Of a stretch of DNA of 64,000 bases, positions 49,652 to 58,001 are shown in pieces. The first letter of the stretch is position 1; every line of letters starts with the position of its first letter. Position numbers and translations under genes: made by a program. The stretch lies in NCBI RefSeq assembly GCF_006439055.1, contig NZ_RCZC01000002.1, forward strand, positions 977,220 through 1,041,219. The letters are read 5' to 3'. Under the pieces are notes generated by a model. That model saw only the letters and a program-made list of their open reading frames with translations, was not told the origin of the DNA and made no database searches. The stretch is from Sphingomonas glacialis. GTDB lineage: Bacteria > Pseudomonadota > Alphaproteobacteria > Sphingomonadales > Sphingomonadaceae.

Positions 49652-52495
49652 TTAGAAGGTAATGCGGGCGACACCGCTGATCTGGCGATCGCTCATGATC
49701 GAATCGCGCGGGCGCGTTTCGATCCCGTAATAGGTCGAGCGGATCGTGTTGGTGAGGTTGGTCGCGTTGAGCGTCAGCGAGAGATGCGGCGTCACGTTGG
49801 CAGTGATCGACGCATCGAGCTGGCCCGACGCCTTCTGGAAGATCGGCAGATTGCCGGTCCCGTTCGCCGCCGTCGTCACCAGGAACTTGTTGCGCCAGTT
49901 ATACGCCACGCGCGCCGAGATGATGCCGCGTTCGTAAATGCCGATCAGGTTGAAATTGTACTTCGACAGACCCTCGAGCGGCAATTGCGTCACCGGGCCC
50001 TGGCTCGCCGGGCTAGGCGCCTGCGAATCGACATAGGTGAAGTTGGCCTGGACACCGAGGCCCTTCAGATCGCCCGGCAGGAAGTCGAAGAACTGCTGAT
50101 AGGCGACTTCGGCGCCCTTCACCTTGGCCTTGGCGGCATTGTTGTAGGTCGTGATGTCGTAGGTCGCGGTGACACCGTCGTTGAAGGTGACCTGGCGCTG
50201 GTTGATCACCGTCTGGATGTAGTTCGAAATGTCCTTGTAGAAGCCGGCGACGGTCAGCGAACCGGTCCGCGAGAAATACCATTCGGCCGAGACATCGAAA
50301 TTGGTCGAGGTCATCGGCTTGAGATAGGCATTGCCGGTCGAAGCGGTGTGCTGCTGGTCGATCTGCGCGGTGCCCGGCTCGGTGATCGTCAGGCTCGGAT
50401 TGACCTGGCTGAAGTTCGGGCGCGAGATGTTCTTCGATGCGGCGAAGCGCAGCTGGAGCTTGTCGGTCAGATGCGCGCGCAGGTTCAGGCTCGGCAGGAC
50501 CGAGGTGTAGGTGTTCGTTTCGCCGAGCGCGGTGAAGCTCGGTGCCGCCGTCGACTGGGTGCCGTCGGCCGCGGTGATCAGATCGACCTGTTGATAGAAG
50601 CCCGTCACCGCAGACTGGGTCCGCACGACGCGCACGCCGACATTGCCGTCGACCGGCACCGGCAGGTTGCTCGCCTTGAAGAAGGCCGCGACGTAACCGG
50701 TATAAGTCTTCTGCGACTGGGTGTTGGTCCCGCTCGGCAGATAGGCCGGCGTCGACCCGATGTTGAGCGCGGCGCGTGTGGCGTCGTAATCGAGCACGGT
50801 CGGCAGCGAGAAGGCCTGGATATCGCCGAACAGGTTCGCCTGGCCGCGGAAGAAATCGCCGAGGCCGACATAGGTCAGGTTGGTCGCGGCACCGGTCAGC
50901 CCGGTATAGCGATAGCCGGTGTCGCTGGTCGTGTTCTTGCGGTTGGCGTAGCGCAGGCCCGCCTTGATCGAGCTGAGGATGCCGCCGTCGAAGCGATATT
51001 CGCCGTCGAGCCGCGCGGCGGTGTCGGTGCCCTCGGAATGGTTGAGGTTATCGAGGTAGAAGCCGTTGCTATACGTCGCCGGGTTGGTCAGCCCGGCCGC
51101 CGATGCGATCTGGAACGACGGGATGGTACCCGAAATGTCCTGCGTCAGCGTCGTCGCGGTGCCGGAGAGCCCGACGATCGAGTTGAGGTTGTTGGTCTTG
51201 GAATCGACATATTGGAAATCGCCGGTGATCGTCAGATTGGCCGACGGCTTCCACTTGCCGTTGAGCGAGTAGTCGCTGGTCACCGAATGGCGCGTGCCGA
51301 TCGAGGTGTTGTCGCCGATCGGCACGTTGGTGAAGGTGCCGCTCTGGAAATCGCCGTTCGACGCATAGGTGAAGGGCGCGCCCGCAAGCGGCGTGATCGA
51401 GGCGCCGCTGGTATAGGCGAAATAGCTGTAGCCGTACGACCGCAGCTTATAGTCGTTGCGGAAATATTCGCCGGTGAATTCGAGCGTGCTGGTCGGGCGC
51501 CACTGCACCGACACATCGACGCCGAGACGACGGCGGTCGCCATAGACTTCGCCGATGCCGGTGCCGTGCGGCAGCGTGGTCGTCTGGCCGGTGCGGCCGA
51601 GCAACGCTGCGGTCGCGACGTCGCTCGGGCTGTTGGGCGTGCCATCGGCCTTGCGCGTCTGGTCGAGCGTGTAGAACGGCTCGGTCGAGATCGTGTCCTG
51701 GCGGAAATTGGTCTTCTGGTACGAGGCGCTGGCGAGGATGCCGATCTCACCGATGCCGGTGTCCCAGCGATCGCTGATCAGCAGCGAGGCGGCCGGCTGG
51801 CTCTTGCCGATGAGATCGTAATAGGTGTTCGTCGCCGAGCCCGAGATCTTGAAGCCCGTGAAGTCGAACGGCTTGCGCGTGCGGAAGTTGATCGTGCCGC
51901 TCAGCTGATCCTCGATCAGCTCCGACGACGGGTTCTTGTAGACGTCGATGCCGGCGAGCAGTTCGGAGGGCACGTCCTCGAGGCTCAGCGAATTGCCCGA
52001 TCCGCTCGCGGTGAAGATGTCGCGGCCGTTGAGTTCGGTGCGGACCTGCGTCAGGCCGCGGATCGCGACCGAGCTGCCTTCGCCGAAATTGCGCTGGATC
52101 TGCACGCCCGAGATGCGCTGCAGCGCCTCGGCGATGTTGCGATCGGGCAGCTTGCCGATGTCCTCGGCGACGATCGAGTCGACGACCTGATCCGCATTGC
52201 GCTTGATGTTCTGCGCCGAGCGGAGGCTTGCGCGAACGCCGGTGACGACGATGTCCTCGCCTGCGGCCGCTGCGGGCGCGGGCGTGGCGGCATCGGGCGC
52301 AGCTGCGGGCGCGGCGGCATCGGGGGCGGTTGCGGCGATCGGCGCCGACGTATCGCCCGAGGGCGCCGTGGTGCCGGTCGATGGCGTGGTCTGTGCGGCG
52401 GCGGGGGCAGCGATCGCGATGAACGGCAGGACCGAGGCGCCAAGCAACAGTGCCTTGCTCATCCCCGTGCGGCGGACGGCATCAACAGCAGACAT
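49652..52495 (-). CDS. TonB-dependent receptor, carbohydrate-uptake type
   Basis: The 947-residue receptor has a signal peptide ending in APAAAQ, then an Ala/Pro/Asp-rich linker of about 50 residues and EDIVVTGVRASLRSAQNIKR. The plug has SIVAEDIGKLPDRNIAEALQ and RISGVQIQR. The VRASL...KR segment with DIGKLPDRNIAEAL marks the class used for oligosaccharides in Caulobacter and Xanthomonas. The barrel ends ISGVARITF. It is surrounded by GH29, GH35, GH31 and GH3 genes, so xyloglucan oligosaccharides are the likely cargo. The ATG at 52495 follows GGAAGGA. A perfect palindrome lies 200 bases upstream. Confidence 0.93.
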   Translation of the reverse strand: MSAVDAVRRTGMSKALLLGASVLPFIAIAAPAAAQTTPSTGTTAPSGDTSAPIAATAPDAAAPAAAPDAATPAPAAAAGEDIVVTGVRASLRSAQNIKRNADQVVDSIVAEDIGKLPDRNIAEALQRISGVQIQRNFGEGSSVAIRGLTQVRTELNGRDIFTASGSGNSLSLEDVPSELLAGIDVYKNPSSELIEDQLSGTINFRTRKPFDFTGFKISGSATNTYYDLIGKSQPAASLLISDRWDTGIGEIGILASASYQKTNFRQDTISTEPFYTLDQTRKADGTPNSPSDVATAALLGRTGQTTTLPHGTGIGEVYGDRRRLGVDVSVQWRPTSTLEFTGEYFRNDYKLRSYGYSYFAYTSGASITPLAGAPFTYASNGDFQSGTFTNVPIGDNTSIGTRHSVTSDYSLNGKWKPSANLTITGDFQYVDSKTNNLNSIVGLSGTATTLTQDISGTIPSFQIASAAGLTNPATYSNGFYLDNLNHSEGTDTAARLDGEYRFDGGILSSIKAGLRYANRKNTTSDTGYRYTGLTGAATNLTYVGLGDFFRGQANLFGDIQAFSLPTVLDYDATRAALNIGSTPAYLPSGTNTQSQKTYTGYVAAFFKASNLPVPVDGNVGVRVVRTQSAVTGFYQQVDLITAADGTQSTAAPSFTALGETNTYTSVLPSLNLRAHLTDKLQLRFAASKNISRPNFSQVNPSLTITEPGTAQIDQQHTASTGNAYLKPMTSTNFDVSAEWYFSRTGSLTVAGFYKDISNYIQTVINQRQVTFNDGVTATYDITTYNNAAKAKVKGAEVAYQQFFDFLPGDLKGLGVQANFTYVDSQAPSPASQGPVTQLPLEGLSKYNFNLIGIYERGIISARVAYNWRNKFLVTTAANGTGNLPIFQKASGQLDASITANVTPHLSLTLNATNLTNTIRSTYYGIETRPRDSIMSDRQISGVARITF

Positions 52496-52839
52496 TCGTA
52501 TTCCTTCCAAGCGATACCTCGACGCGGCGAGGCTCATGAACATCTCGGGAAGGGTGCGACCATCGACGCCGCCTTGCCTCTCCCCTGTGAGCCTCCCTCG
52601 CTTCAACCGAAGTTTTGAGGAGGTCTCTCTCGATCGCGGCTCGCTACGCCCGCCAATCCCTAGGGTCAATCGAAATGTGGATAGGTGAGTTTTGTGTTCA
52701 TATATGAACAAAATGACAGAATTGGTTAGCGCTATCATTATTTGACACGAGCGCGCGGCGCGGGCCGCCCCTGGGGAACGGCTCGATCCGTTTGATCATC
52801 ACGTGCGAACAATGGCGGCGCGCGAGCGCGCCGCCGCGC
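52496..52839. other. Control region of the carbohydrate TonB receptor
   Basis: These 344 bases between the receptor start and the stop of the GH35 gene hold no gene. They contain the palindrome at 52695 within a locally AT-rich stretch (52680-52745). The remainder (about 52500-52670) would be a long leader with no structure I can name. Confidence 0.55.
52695..52710. promoter_or_regulatory. Perfect 16-bp palindrome, candidate operator of the xyloglucan locus
   Basis: TGTTCATATATGAACA is perfectly self-complementary, and the flanks TTTG and AAAA extend the symmetry in part. It is the best copy of a motif (GTTCA-N4-TGAAC) seen in degenerate form upstream of the fucosidase operon, the GH31 gene and perhaps the GH3 gene. 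The IclR protein encoded at 57093 is the candidate binder. Confidence 0.7.
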
Positions 52840-54447
52840 TTAGTCGTAGCGCCCCATCGTCACGCGCAGCAGCACGGGATGGTCGATGAAGTTGAGGCCG
52901 TAATCGGTCTGGTCGCCATTCCACACGCGATCGACGACAAACGCGCCCTGCACCATCCGCCCCTCCTCGACGCGCAGCATCAGCGCGTTCTTCGGGGCAC
53001 CTGCAGCAGGCGAGACTTCGATCCGGACATGGTCGCCCGCGACGAGATATTGCGTCGCCGACAGCTGCGCGACGACCGCACCGCCGACGCTCTCGTTCGC
53101 CCAGGGCGTCGGCTCGGACTTGATCCAGGTGTCGGTGCGATGGCCGAACTGCCACTCGCCATAGCTCGCAGTGATCTTGTACTGGCCGAGCGTGGTCGAT
53201 TGCGGCGCGCCGTCGTCGCCCTTGGCGGTGCCCCAGGTGGGATGGTCGAACGCGATCTTCGCCCAGTCGCGCTGCATCCCGGCAAACAGCCCATACGGCG
53301 TGGCAAAGGCGTCGAGCGTCTGCGCGTCGAGCGTCTTGGCGCCGAGCGGGTAATTGTAGAAGCCCGTCGCATCCATCCCGAACGGCGCAAAGCCGATCGC
53401 GCCACGCCCGATCGCCGCCCAGAAGAAGCGCGCATATTCGGCGGCGTTGCCGATCTCGGGGATCGCCAGCGCATTGTCGGGGCGATGATAGCCGTCGAGA
53501 AACGCGAAGACGTTCGCACTCTTGCGGTCGTAAATGTCGGGCGCGGCGAAATCGATCGCGGGCGCGGCGGCCTTCCAGATGTCGAGCACGTCCTGCTGCG
53601 GGCCGCCGCTCGCGACGTCGGCCGGCGCGGGGATCTTGAAGGGATCGGCGAGTGCCGCGTTGACGTACATCGGCAGCGGCTTGATCGCCTTGCCCGCCGC
53701 CGCGAGCTCGTTGCAATAGGCCGCGGTATACCAGCTGTTGAACGCGCGGTCGGCCTGCGCGCCATAGACCTGTGTCCAGGTGCCGCGCTTGCGCAGCGCC
53801 GCCGGCACCTGCCCGTTGAACAGCGCTTCCGGCGCCGCGGCATAATCGCGCGGGCTGCCATAGCTGCCGGTTTCGTTCTCGACCTGCACCAGGATCGTGG
53901 TGTTCTGCTGGTCATGGTCGCGCAGATAGGTGATCAGCGTAAGGAACGCGCGCTTGTCGGCCTCGAGCGTGCTGCGGGCATGCGGCGACAGCACATAATG
54001 GTCGCTGCCGTCGCGCTTCTTCATCCGCGGGAAGCGCCGATTGTTCTGGCGGACCCAGTCGGGCGTGTAGTTCGGCCCGCTATTCTTGTACGCGCCGAAC
54101 CACAGCAGCACGAGCCGCTTGTCGTGCGCGCGCGCCTGATCGAGCAGCGTCTGGACGAAGCTCAGGTCGAAATGCCCCTCGCTCGGTTCGATCTGCTGCC
54201 AGGCGATCGGCACCTCGACGGTATTGGCATGGAGCCGGTCGAGCATCGGCCACACCGCGGGGAGCGCCGCGGGATAGTTGCTCGAATTGTTGACCTGCGC
54301 GCCAAGCATCAGGAAGGGCGCGCCATCGACGATCAGCGCGTGATGGCCGCTGGCGCTCGTCGCGATGTGCGGAACGTCGCGCGATTGCGCCGATAGCGGC
54401 GTGGCGCCGAGCGCGAGTGCCGTGAGAAACAGCGGCATGGTCTTCAT
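52840..54447 (-). CDS. Beta-galactosidase, GH35 (DUF5597-type C-terminus)
   Basis: The 535-residue protein has a signal peptide (MKTMPLFLTALALGATPLSA) and a GH35 barrel. The barrel shows LGAQVNNSSNYPAALPAVWP, PIAWQQIEPSEGHFDLSF, VQVENETGSYG with acid/base Glu192, and IPEIGN with nucleophile Glu331. A C-terminal beta domain of the DUF5597 type follows. Cellvibrio and Xanthomonas use such enzymes to remove beta-galactose from xyloglucan side chains. The start follows GGAGAGGAT. It is divergent from the GH31 gene. Confidence 0.9.
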   Translation of the reverse strand: MKTMPLFLTALALGATPLSAQSRDVPHIATSASGHHALIVDGAPFLMLGAQVNNSSNYPAALPAVWPMLDRLHANTVEVPIAWQQIEPSEGHFDLSFVQTLLDQARAHDKRLVLLWFGAYKNSGPNYTPDWVRQNNRRFPRMKKRDGSDHYVLSPHARSTLEADKRAFLTLITYLRDHDQQNTTILVQVENETGSYGSPRDYAAAPEALFNGQVPAALRKRGTWTQVYGAQADRAFNSWYTAAYCNELAAAGKAIKPLPMYVNAALADPFKIPAPADVASGGPQQDVLDIWKAAAPAIDFAAPDIYDRKSANVFAFLDGYHRPDNALAIPEIGNAAEYARFFWAAIGRGAIGFAPFGMDATGFYNYPLGAKTLDAQTLDAFATPYGLFAGMQRDWAKIAFDHPTWGTAKGDDGAPQSTTLGQYKITASYGEWQFGHRTDTWIKSEPTPWANESVGGAVVAQLSATQYLVAGDHVRIEVSPAAGAPKNALMLRVEEGRMVQGAFVVDRVWNGDQTDYGLNFIDHPVLLRVTMGRYD

Positions 54448-54599
54448 CGTGAATCCTCTCCCGACACGTCGCCCGTGGCGATCGCGCTTTGCGCGGCATA
54501 TGCGACCATCGGAGCGATTGTGTTCGCCGCCGACCTGCCCCAAGCCACGCTCTGACGACGCAAGCGAATGACATTCTCACTTGCGCCAGTGAAACGAAT

Positions 54600-54613
54600 A
54601 CTCATAGGTGAAC
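54600..54613. promoter_or_regulatory. Candidate operator between GH35 and GH31 genes
   Basis: ACTCATAGGTGAAC keeps the right arm TGAAC and spacing of the 52695 palindrome, with a degenerate left arm. It lies 60 bases before the GH31 start and 153 bases before the GH35 start. Confidence 0.4.
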
Positions 54614-54672
54614 GCACTGCCCGGCAACCGCGAGTGCGTCAACCGCCGGCATCAAAGGTGAGGATCAGCGAT

Positions 54673-57015
54673 ATGGCAATGGTATCGGCACGCAGACGCG
54701 CGCTTGCAAAATGGGCTGGCGCAGCGGCTTTCGCGCTCGTCCCCGCAGTCGCAGCGCAGGCCGCGCCGCTCGGGTCGCTCGACCGCAACGGCAGCCACGT
54801 CTCGATCGAACCCTATGCCCCCAACATCGTCCGCGTGACGATCGCGGTCGATCGCGATCTCGCCGATGCGCCCCCCGGCCCCGGCCCCAATGCCAAGCCC
54901 GATGCCGCCGGCTGGAGCCACAGCACCGATGCGAGCGGCGACGTGTTCACCTCGTCGGCGCTGTCGCTGACGGTCAACGCGCAAGCCTGGCCCAAGGCGC
55001 CGAGCCAGATGGAGCGCTATTTCGCGCCGTCGCTGCCGCCGGTGTCGGTCAGCGTGAAGGGCGCCGACGGGCACCTCATCACGCAGATGAACGGCTGGGA
55101 AATGGCGCCGCACACCGTCGCGGGCGAGAAGACCTTCAAGGTCGGTGCGAGCTTCGCTGCCCCACTCGACGAGCATTATTACGGGCTCGGCCAGAACCAG
55201 GAGGGCAAGCTCGATCTGCGCGGCCGCACGATCGACTGCCGCCACAATTACGATGCGCCGGCGGGCGAAACGGTCTGCGTGCCGTTCATGGTGACCAACA
55301 AGGGCTATGGCATCGTGTGGGACAATCCGTCGGCGACGACGGTCTCGCCGGGCCTGCACAACAGCACGCATTGGCAATCCGACGTCGGGGAGCGCGTCTC
55401 GTTCTTCGTCATCACCGGCGCGACCACGGATGAACTCTATGCCGGCTATACCAAGCTGACCGGCAAGACCCCGCTCCCGCCCAAGGCCGCGTTCGGTCTG
55501 ATCCAGAGCAAGGCGCGCTACGAGAGCCAGGCGGAATTGCTCGGCGTCGCGGAAGGGTATCGCAGCCGCGGCTATCCGCTCGACGTGATGGTGCTCGACT
55601 GGTTCTACTGGACGCGGATGGGGCAGCTCGACATCGACCGCACCTATTTCCCTGATCCCGCGGGCATGACTGCCAAGCTCAAGGGGCTTGGGATGCGCAG
55701 CATCATCAGCGTGTGGCCGCGCTTCGAGAAGGAATCGCGCTATTTCGACATGCTCGCCGCCAAGGGCTGGCTGCTGCATGACACCGACGGCACCGTCGTC
55801 GACGGCCTGCCGATCCGCGCCGACCGCGCCGGCGCGCTGCTCGACAGCACCAACCCCGATGCGCGCGGCTGGTTCTGGGGCAAGATCCGCGACAATATCG
55901 CCTCGCAGGGCTTCGACTGGTTCTGGCTCGACGAAACCGAGCCCGATCTGGTGCCCGACGGCCATCAATTCTCGATCGGTTCGGGCGATCGCTATCACAA
56001 CCTGTTTCCGCTGGTGCATACGTCGGGCGTCGCCGAGGGATCGGCCAAGGATCGGCCCGATTTCCGCAACCTGATCCTGTGCCGCGCGGCGTATCTCGGC
56101 ACGCAGCGCAACGGCTGCCTGTTCTGGTCGTCCGACGTCCAGGCGACGTGGGAAGCGCTCAAGCGGCAGGTGCCGACCGGGCTCAACTTCACCGCGTCGG
56201 GGATGGCCTACTGGAGCAGCGACACCGGCGGCTGGCAGAATCCCGCCGGCCCCAAGGCCGAGCATCCCGTGTTGCTCGATCCCGCCGGCGCGACCGCGAT
56301 GGCGCCGAGTTATGCCGATTATCCCGAGCTGTTCGTCCGCTGGTTCCAGTACAATACCTTCACGCCGACGCTGCGCATCCACGGCCAGCGTCCGGGCACC
56401 GCGATCTGGGAATATGGCAAGGCGGCCGAGCCGGTGCTCGCGCAGTATCTGAAGCTGCGTTACGCGCTGATCCCGTATCTCTATGCGATGGGCCACCAGA
56501 CCTACACGACCGGTGCGCCGTTCATGCGCGGGCTGTTCATGGATTTCCCGAACGACCCCAAGGTCGCCGATCTGGGCGACGAATATATGTTCGGCCCCGC
56601 CTTCCTCGTCGCACCGGTGACCGAGCAAGGCGCGACCAGCCGTTCGGTCTATCTGCCAGCGGGGGCCGACTGGTACGATTACTGGACCAACGAGCGCCAC
56701 GCTGGCGGCCAGACGATCACCGCAGCAGCACCGATCGACAAGATCCCGCTGTTCGTCCGCGCCGGATCGATCGTGCCGATGGGCGCGCAGGTGCCGAGCA
56801 CCGCGACGCGCCAGAAGCTCGACAGCATCCGCGTCTATCCCGGCCGCTCGACCAGCTTCACGCTGTATGACGATGACGGGGTGAGCAACGCCTATCGCAA
56901 GGGCGGCGGCGCGACCGTGCTGCGCTGGGACGATGCGAGCGGCCGGCTGACCGCGTCGGGCAAGCTGACCGGTGGTCAGGACGCCGCAGCGCTGGTGAGC
57001 GTGGTCGGTCGCTGA
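54673..57015 (+). CDS. GH31 glycosidase, probable alpha-xylosidase
   Basis: The 780-residue protein has an exported N-terminus (RRRALAKWAGAAAFALVPAV, with a weak Tat look). An N-terminal beta domain has DEHYYGLGQNQEGKLDLRGR. The barrel has VMVLDWFYWTRMGQLDIDRT, WLDETEPD with nucleophile Asp420, and LFWSSDVQATWEALK with acid/base Asp488. A C-terminal DUF5110-like beta domain follows. The FWSSDVQATWEAL segment is like the Cellvibrio xyloglucan alpha-xylosidase group. Neighbouring GH35, GH29 and GH3 genes support removal of xylose from xyloglucan oligosaccharides. The ATG follows AGGTGAGGA. Confidence 0.9.
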   Translation: MAMVSARRRALAKWAGAAAFALVPAVAAQAAPLGSLDRNGSHVSIEPYAPNIVRVTIAVDRDLADAPPGPGPNAKPDAAGWSHSTDASGDVFTSSALSLTVNAQAWPKAPSQMERYFAPSLPPVSVSVKGADGHLITQMNGWEMAPHTVAGEKTFKVGASFAAPLDEHYYGLGQNQEGKLDLRGRTIDCRHNYDAPAGETVCVPFMVTNKGYGIVWDNPSATTVSPGLHNSTHWQSDVGERVSFFVITGATTDELYAGYTKLTGKTPLPPKAAFGLIQSKARYESQAELLGVAEGYRSRGYPLDVMVLDWFYWTRMGQLDIDRTYFPDPAGMTAKLKGLGMRSIISVWPRFEKESRYFDMLAAKGWLLHDTDGTVVDGLPIRADRAGALLDSTNPDARGWFWGKIRDNIASQGFDWFWLDETEPDLVPDGHQFSIGSGDRYHNLFPLVHTSGVAEGSAKDRPDFRNLILCRAAYLGTQRNGCLFWSSDVQATWEALKRQVPTGLNFTASGMAYWSSDTGGWQNPAGPKAEHPVLLDPAGATAMAPSYADYPELFVRWFQYNTFTPTLRIHGQRPGTAIWEYGKAAEPVLAQYLKLRYALIPYLYAMGHQTYTTGAPFMRGLFMDFPNDPKVADLGDEYMFGPAFLVAPVTEQGATSRSVYLPAGADWYDYWTNERHAGGQTITAAAPIDKIPLFVRAGSIVPMGAQVPSTATRQKLDSIRVYPGRSTSFTLYDDDGVSNAYRKGGGATVLRWDDASGRLTASGKLTGGQDAAALVSVVGR

Positions 57016-57092
57016 GGCGATGCTTGTGCGCGTTCGACGCCGCGCTCTATGACGGAGCGCGGCGCGCGAACGCGTACCGAACGGGGTGGGGC

Positions 57093-57908
57093 ATGGACGA
57101 GCAGGCAAGCGATCCGACCAACGATCTGGCGGACGATCAGGATGGCGAAGACCGGCGCTACAAGGCGCCCGCGCTGGAAAAGGGGCTCGACATTCTCGAG
57201 CTGCTTGCCGACGCGACCGACCCGCTCCCGCTCGCGGCGATCGCCGACCAGCTCGACCGGTCGCGCGGCGAACTCCACCGCATGGTGCAGGTCCTGCAAT
57301 TTCGCGGCTATATCGATCACGATGTCGGCTCGGAAGGCTATCGCCTGACCGACCGGCTGTTCGCGCTCGGCATGCGCCAGCCGCGCACGCGCAATCTGGT
57401 CGAACTGGCGCTCCCCGTGATGCGGCAATTGGTGCAGGATTCGGGGGAATCGTGCCACCTCGCTTTCCACAGCCGCGGCGAGATGGTCGTCGTCGCGCGC
57501 GTCGAATCGGGCGAGCAGGTCGGCTTTTCGGTGCGCGTCGGCTATCGTCGGCCGATCCCGAGCACCGCGTCGGGCGTCGTGCTCTACGCCTTCCAGGCCG
57601 AAGAGGTGCGCCGGCGCTGGGAGGGTCTGTTCGCGCCGAAACTCGGCAAGGACGCGCTGGCCGCCTTCCGCACCCGCGCCGATGCGGTCCGCGCCCACCA
57701 GGTCGAGCTGACGCAAAGCCCGCTGGTCAGCAGCGTGACCGACATTTCGGCGCCGATCATGCGCGGCGGTGCCGCGGCGGCGGCGCTGACGGTTCCCTAT
57801 CTCGAGCGGCGCGAGCCGGTCCACAGCGCGGAGAACGTCGCGCTGATGCTGGTCGCGGCAACGACGACCATCGCCGCACAGCTGGTACAGAGCGACGAGC
57901 GATTGTAA
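57093..57908 (+). CDS. IclR family transcriptional regulator
   Basis: The 271-residue protein has an acidic N-terminal tail, an HTH at about residues 25-80 (ALEKGLDILELLADATDPLP and RGELHRMVQVLQFRGYI) and the IclR effector domain (RGEMVVVARVESGEQVGFSV, RRPIPSTASGVVLYAF, VTDISAPIMRGG). It follows the GH31 gene in the same direction after about 80 bases and is the only regulator inside the glycosidase cluster. It probably senses a sugar or sugar acid and controls the units carrying the GTTCA-N4-TGAAC sites. Activator or repressor cannot be decided. GGGGTGGGG precedes the ATG at 57093. Confidence 0.9.
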   Translation: MDEQASDPTNDLADDQDGEDRRYKAPALEKGLDILELLADATDPLPLAAIADQLDRSRGELHRMVQVLQFRGYIDHDVGSEGYRLTDRLFALGMRQPRTRNLVELALPVMRQLVQDSGESCHLAFHSRGEMVVVARVESGEQVGFSVRVGYRRPIPSTASGVVLYAFQAEEVRRRWEGLFAPKLGKDALAAFRTRADAVRAHQVELTQSPLVSSVTDISAPIMRGGAAAAALTVPYLERREPVHSAENVALMLVAATTTIAAQLVQSDERL

Positions 57909-57960
57909 CGCACTGACGCTGATGGGATCACGCTCGCGTTGATCCGATCAGCCCCCCGCC

Positions 57961-57987
57961 GTCCCCCCGGTCTCGTGCCGGGGCGAC
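57961..57987. repeat. Half copy of dispersed repeat family A
   Basis: GTCCCCCCGG-N5-CGTGCCGGGGCGAC keeps only a shortened pair of arms without the variable centre. It lies between the convergent IclR and GH3 genes and may serve as a hairpin terminator. Confidence 0.5.
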
Positions 57988-58001
57988 GGTTCAGCTGAAC
58001 C

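Noticed and set aside
49784..52618. A 944-codon plus-strand open frame
   Set aside because: It is antisense to the TonB receptor, rich in Arg and Asp, and shows no domain. It is a high-GC shadow frame.
54652..57108. An 818-codon minus-strand open frame
   Set aside because: It is antisense to the GH31 gene over its whole length, with biased Arg/Ala/Gly content and no protein motif.
57989..58000. GTTCAGCTGAAC palindrome as another operator of the sugar locus
   Set aside because: The arms match but the spacing is 2 bases instead of 4, and it sits just after the GH3 stop codon, not in a promoter.
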